Positions 6,490 to 7,072 of a stretch of 7,072 bases of DNA are shown here, in pieces. A program made the position numbers and the translations under genes. The DNA lies in assembly GCA_017964755.1 (NCBI GenBank), contig JAGCRI010000027.1, positions 1-7,072 on the forward strand, given 5' to 3'. The first letter of the stretch is position 1. Each line of letters opens with the position of its first letter. This DNA is from Bacteroidales bacterium (GTDB lineage: Bacteria > Bacteroidota > Bacteroidia > Bacteroidales > WCHB1-69). The notes beneath the pieces are model-generated. The model did no database searches. It was given only the letters and a program-made list of their open reading frames with translations, and had not been told where the DNA came from.

Positions 6490-7072
6490 ATGCCCAGAAC
6501 AATAATTCAAATCAAACCGAAATTAGCTAAATCCATGGAAGCGGCCCTGTGGGAGTCGTGCAACAAACTGCGCGGTGCCGTGGAACCAGCTGAATACAAG
6601 CACGTTGTACTATCGCTGATATTCCTCAAATATGCCAGCGACCGCTTCGAGCAGCGCAAGCAGGAACTGTTGGAACAAGAATTGGAGGAATACGTGGATA
6701 CGGTGGATTTCTACACCGCTGAAAATGTGTTCTATCTGCCCGAAGAGTGCCGATGGTCGTATATCATGGAAAACGCCAAGCAGCCCAACATCTTCCAGAT
6801 TATCGACGACGCTCTTTCCGACATAGAGAAGAAAAACAAACAGCTGGCGGGTGCGCTTCCCAACAACTACTACTCCAACCTCGGACTCGACCGCACCAAA
6901 TTCGCTTCGTTGCTTGACGAAATCAACAAACTCGACACGGTGGGAGATGCCGAAAACGACCTTATCGGACGGGTGTATGAGTATTTTCTGGGCAAGTTCG
7001 CCATCGCGGAAGGCAAGGGCAAGGGCGAATACTATACGCCGAAGTCGGTGGTGAACCTGATTGCCGAGATGA
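6490..7072 (+). CDS. hsdM: Type I restriction-modification system DNA methyltransferase subunit, N-terminal 194 residues, cut by the right edge
   Basis: HsdM binds S-adenosylmethionine and methylates adenine in the target chosen by HsdS; with HsdR the complex also cuts unmodified DNA. The visible part contains the HsdM N-terminal helical domain: L-W-x-x-x-x-x-L-R-G (20-29), then E-Y-K-H-V-V-L-S-L-I-F-L-K-Y-A-S-D (35-51). It is followed by L-I-G-R-V-Y-E-Y-F-L-G-K-F-A (158-171) and G-E-Y-Y-T-P (179-184), which leads into the methyltransferase domain. The SAM-binding and N-P-P-Y/F motifs lie beyond the edge. The ATG at 6490 is preferred because no other in-frame ATG lies in the upstream spacer and the N-terminus has normal family length. 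GC is roughly 55% by counting sampled lines, against about 42% in the central genes, a sign of separate origin common in restriction loci. The hsdS and hsdR genes would be expected downstream. Confidence 0.95.
   Translation, partial: MPRTIIQIKPKLAKSMEAALWESCNKLRGAVEPAEYKHVVLSLIFLKYASDRFEQRKQELLEQELEEYVDTVDFYTAENVFYLPEECRWSYIMENAKQPNIFQIIDDALSDIEKKNKQLAGALPNNYYSNLGLDRTKFASLLDEINKLDTVGDAENDLIGRVYEYFLGKFAIAEGKGKGEYYTPKSVVNLIAEM

Noticed and set aside
6283..6510. Upstream extension of the receptor frame to an ATG at 6510
   Set aside because: The added 76 residues precede a clear signal peptide, have no domain character, and would overlap the divergent hsdM start and its promoter.
6632..7054. Two plus-strand frames of 64 and 67 residues
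   Set aside because: They are out-of-frame shadows of hsdM, rich in Ser/Thr/Arg, with no independent support.

Overview
The window looks like chromosomal DNA from a member of the Bacteroidota, probably Bacteroidales. The evidence is a TonB-dependent receptor with an N-terminal carboxypeptidase-regulatory-like domain, promoters of the TTTG / TAnnTTTG type, A/T-rich start regions without Shine-Dalgarno sequences, and moderate GC (about 40-45% by counting sampled lines, higher at both ends). No RNA gene, CRISPR array, insertion sequence or integrase was seen.

Layout. (1) 1-559, minus strand: the first 186 codons of a GatB/GatE-family tRNA amidotransferase subunit. Its motifs are those of the archaeal GatE type rather than ordinary bacterial GatB. 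It is cut by the left edge. (2) 560-706: an A/T-rich divergent promoter region. (3) 707-1762 and 1734-4019, plus strand: two genes overlapping by 29 nt, almost certainly one transcription unit. The first encodes a membrane-anchored protein that reads as an (alpha/beta)8 barrel. It carries a GH18-like D-x-D-W motif in which Thr stands where the catalytic Glu would be. The second encodes a 761-residue exported, helical-repeat-like protein that I cannot assign to a named family. (4) 4021-6282, minus strand: a complete TonB-dependent outer-membrane receptor, converging on gene 2 of the pair with one base between the stop codons. (5) 6283-6489: a divergent A/T-rich promoter region with a good Bacteroidota promoter facing right. 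(6) 6490-7072, plus strand: the first 194 codons of a type I restriction-modification methyltransferase (HsdM), cut by the right edge. It is clearly richer in GC than the centre of the window.

How they work together. The overlapping pair is the best candidate for an undescribed unit: an inner-membrane-anchored, barrel-fold protein facing the periplasm, made in step with a large exported repeat protein. The receptor would take up an unknown substrate through the outer membrane. HsdM probably starts an hsdM-hsdS-hsdR-type operon beyond the window, and the GatE-like gene is a tRNA-aminoacylation gene with its own promoter. No functional link between these four units is visible. The two intergenic regions share two 15-16 bp words, which may hint at common regulation or may only reflect A/T-rich promoter composition.
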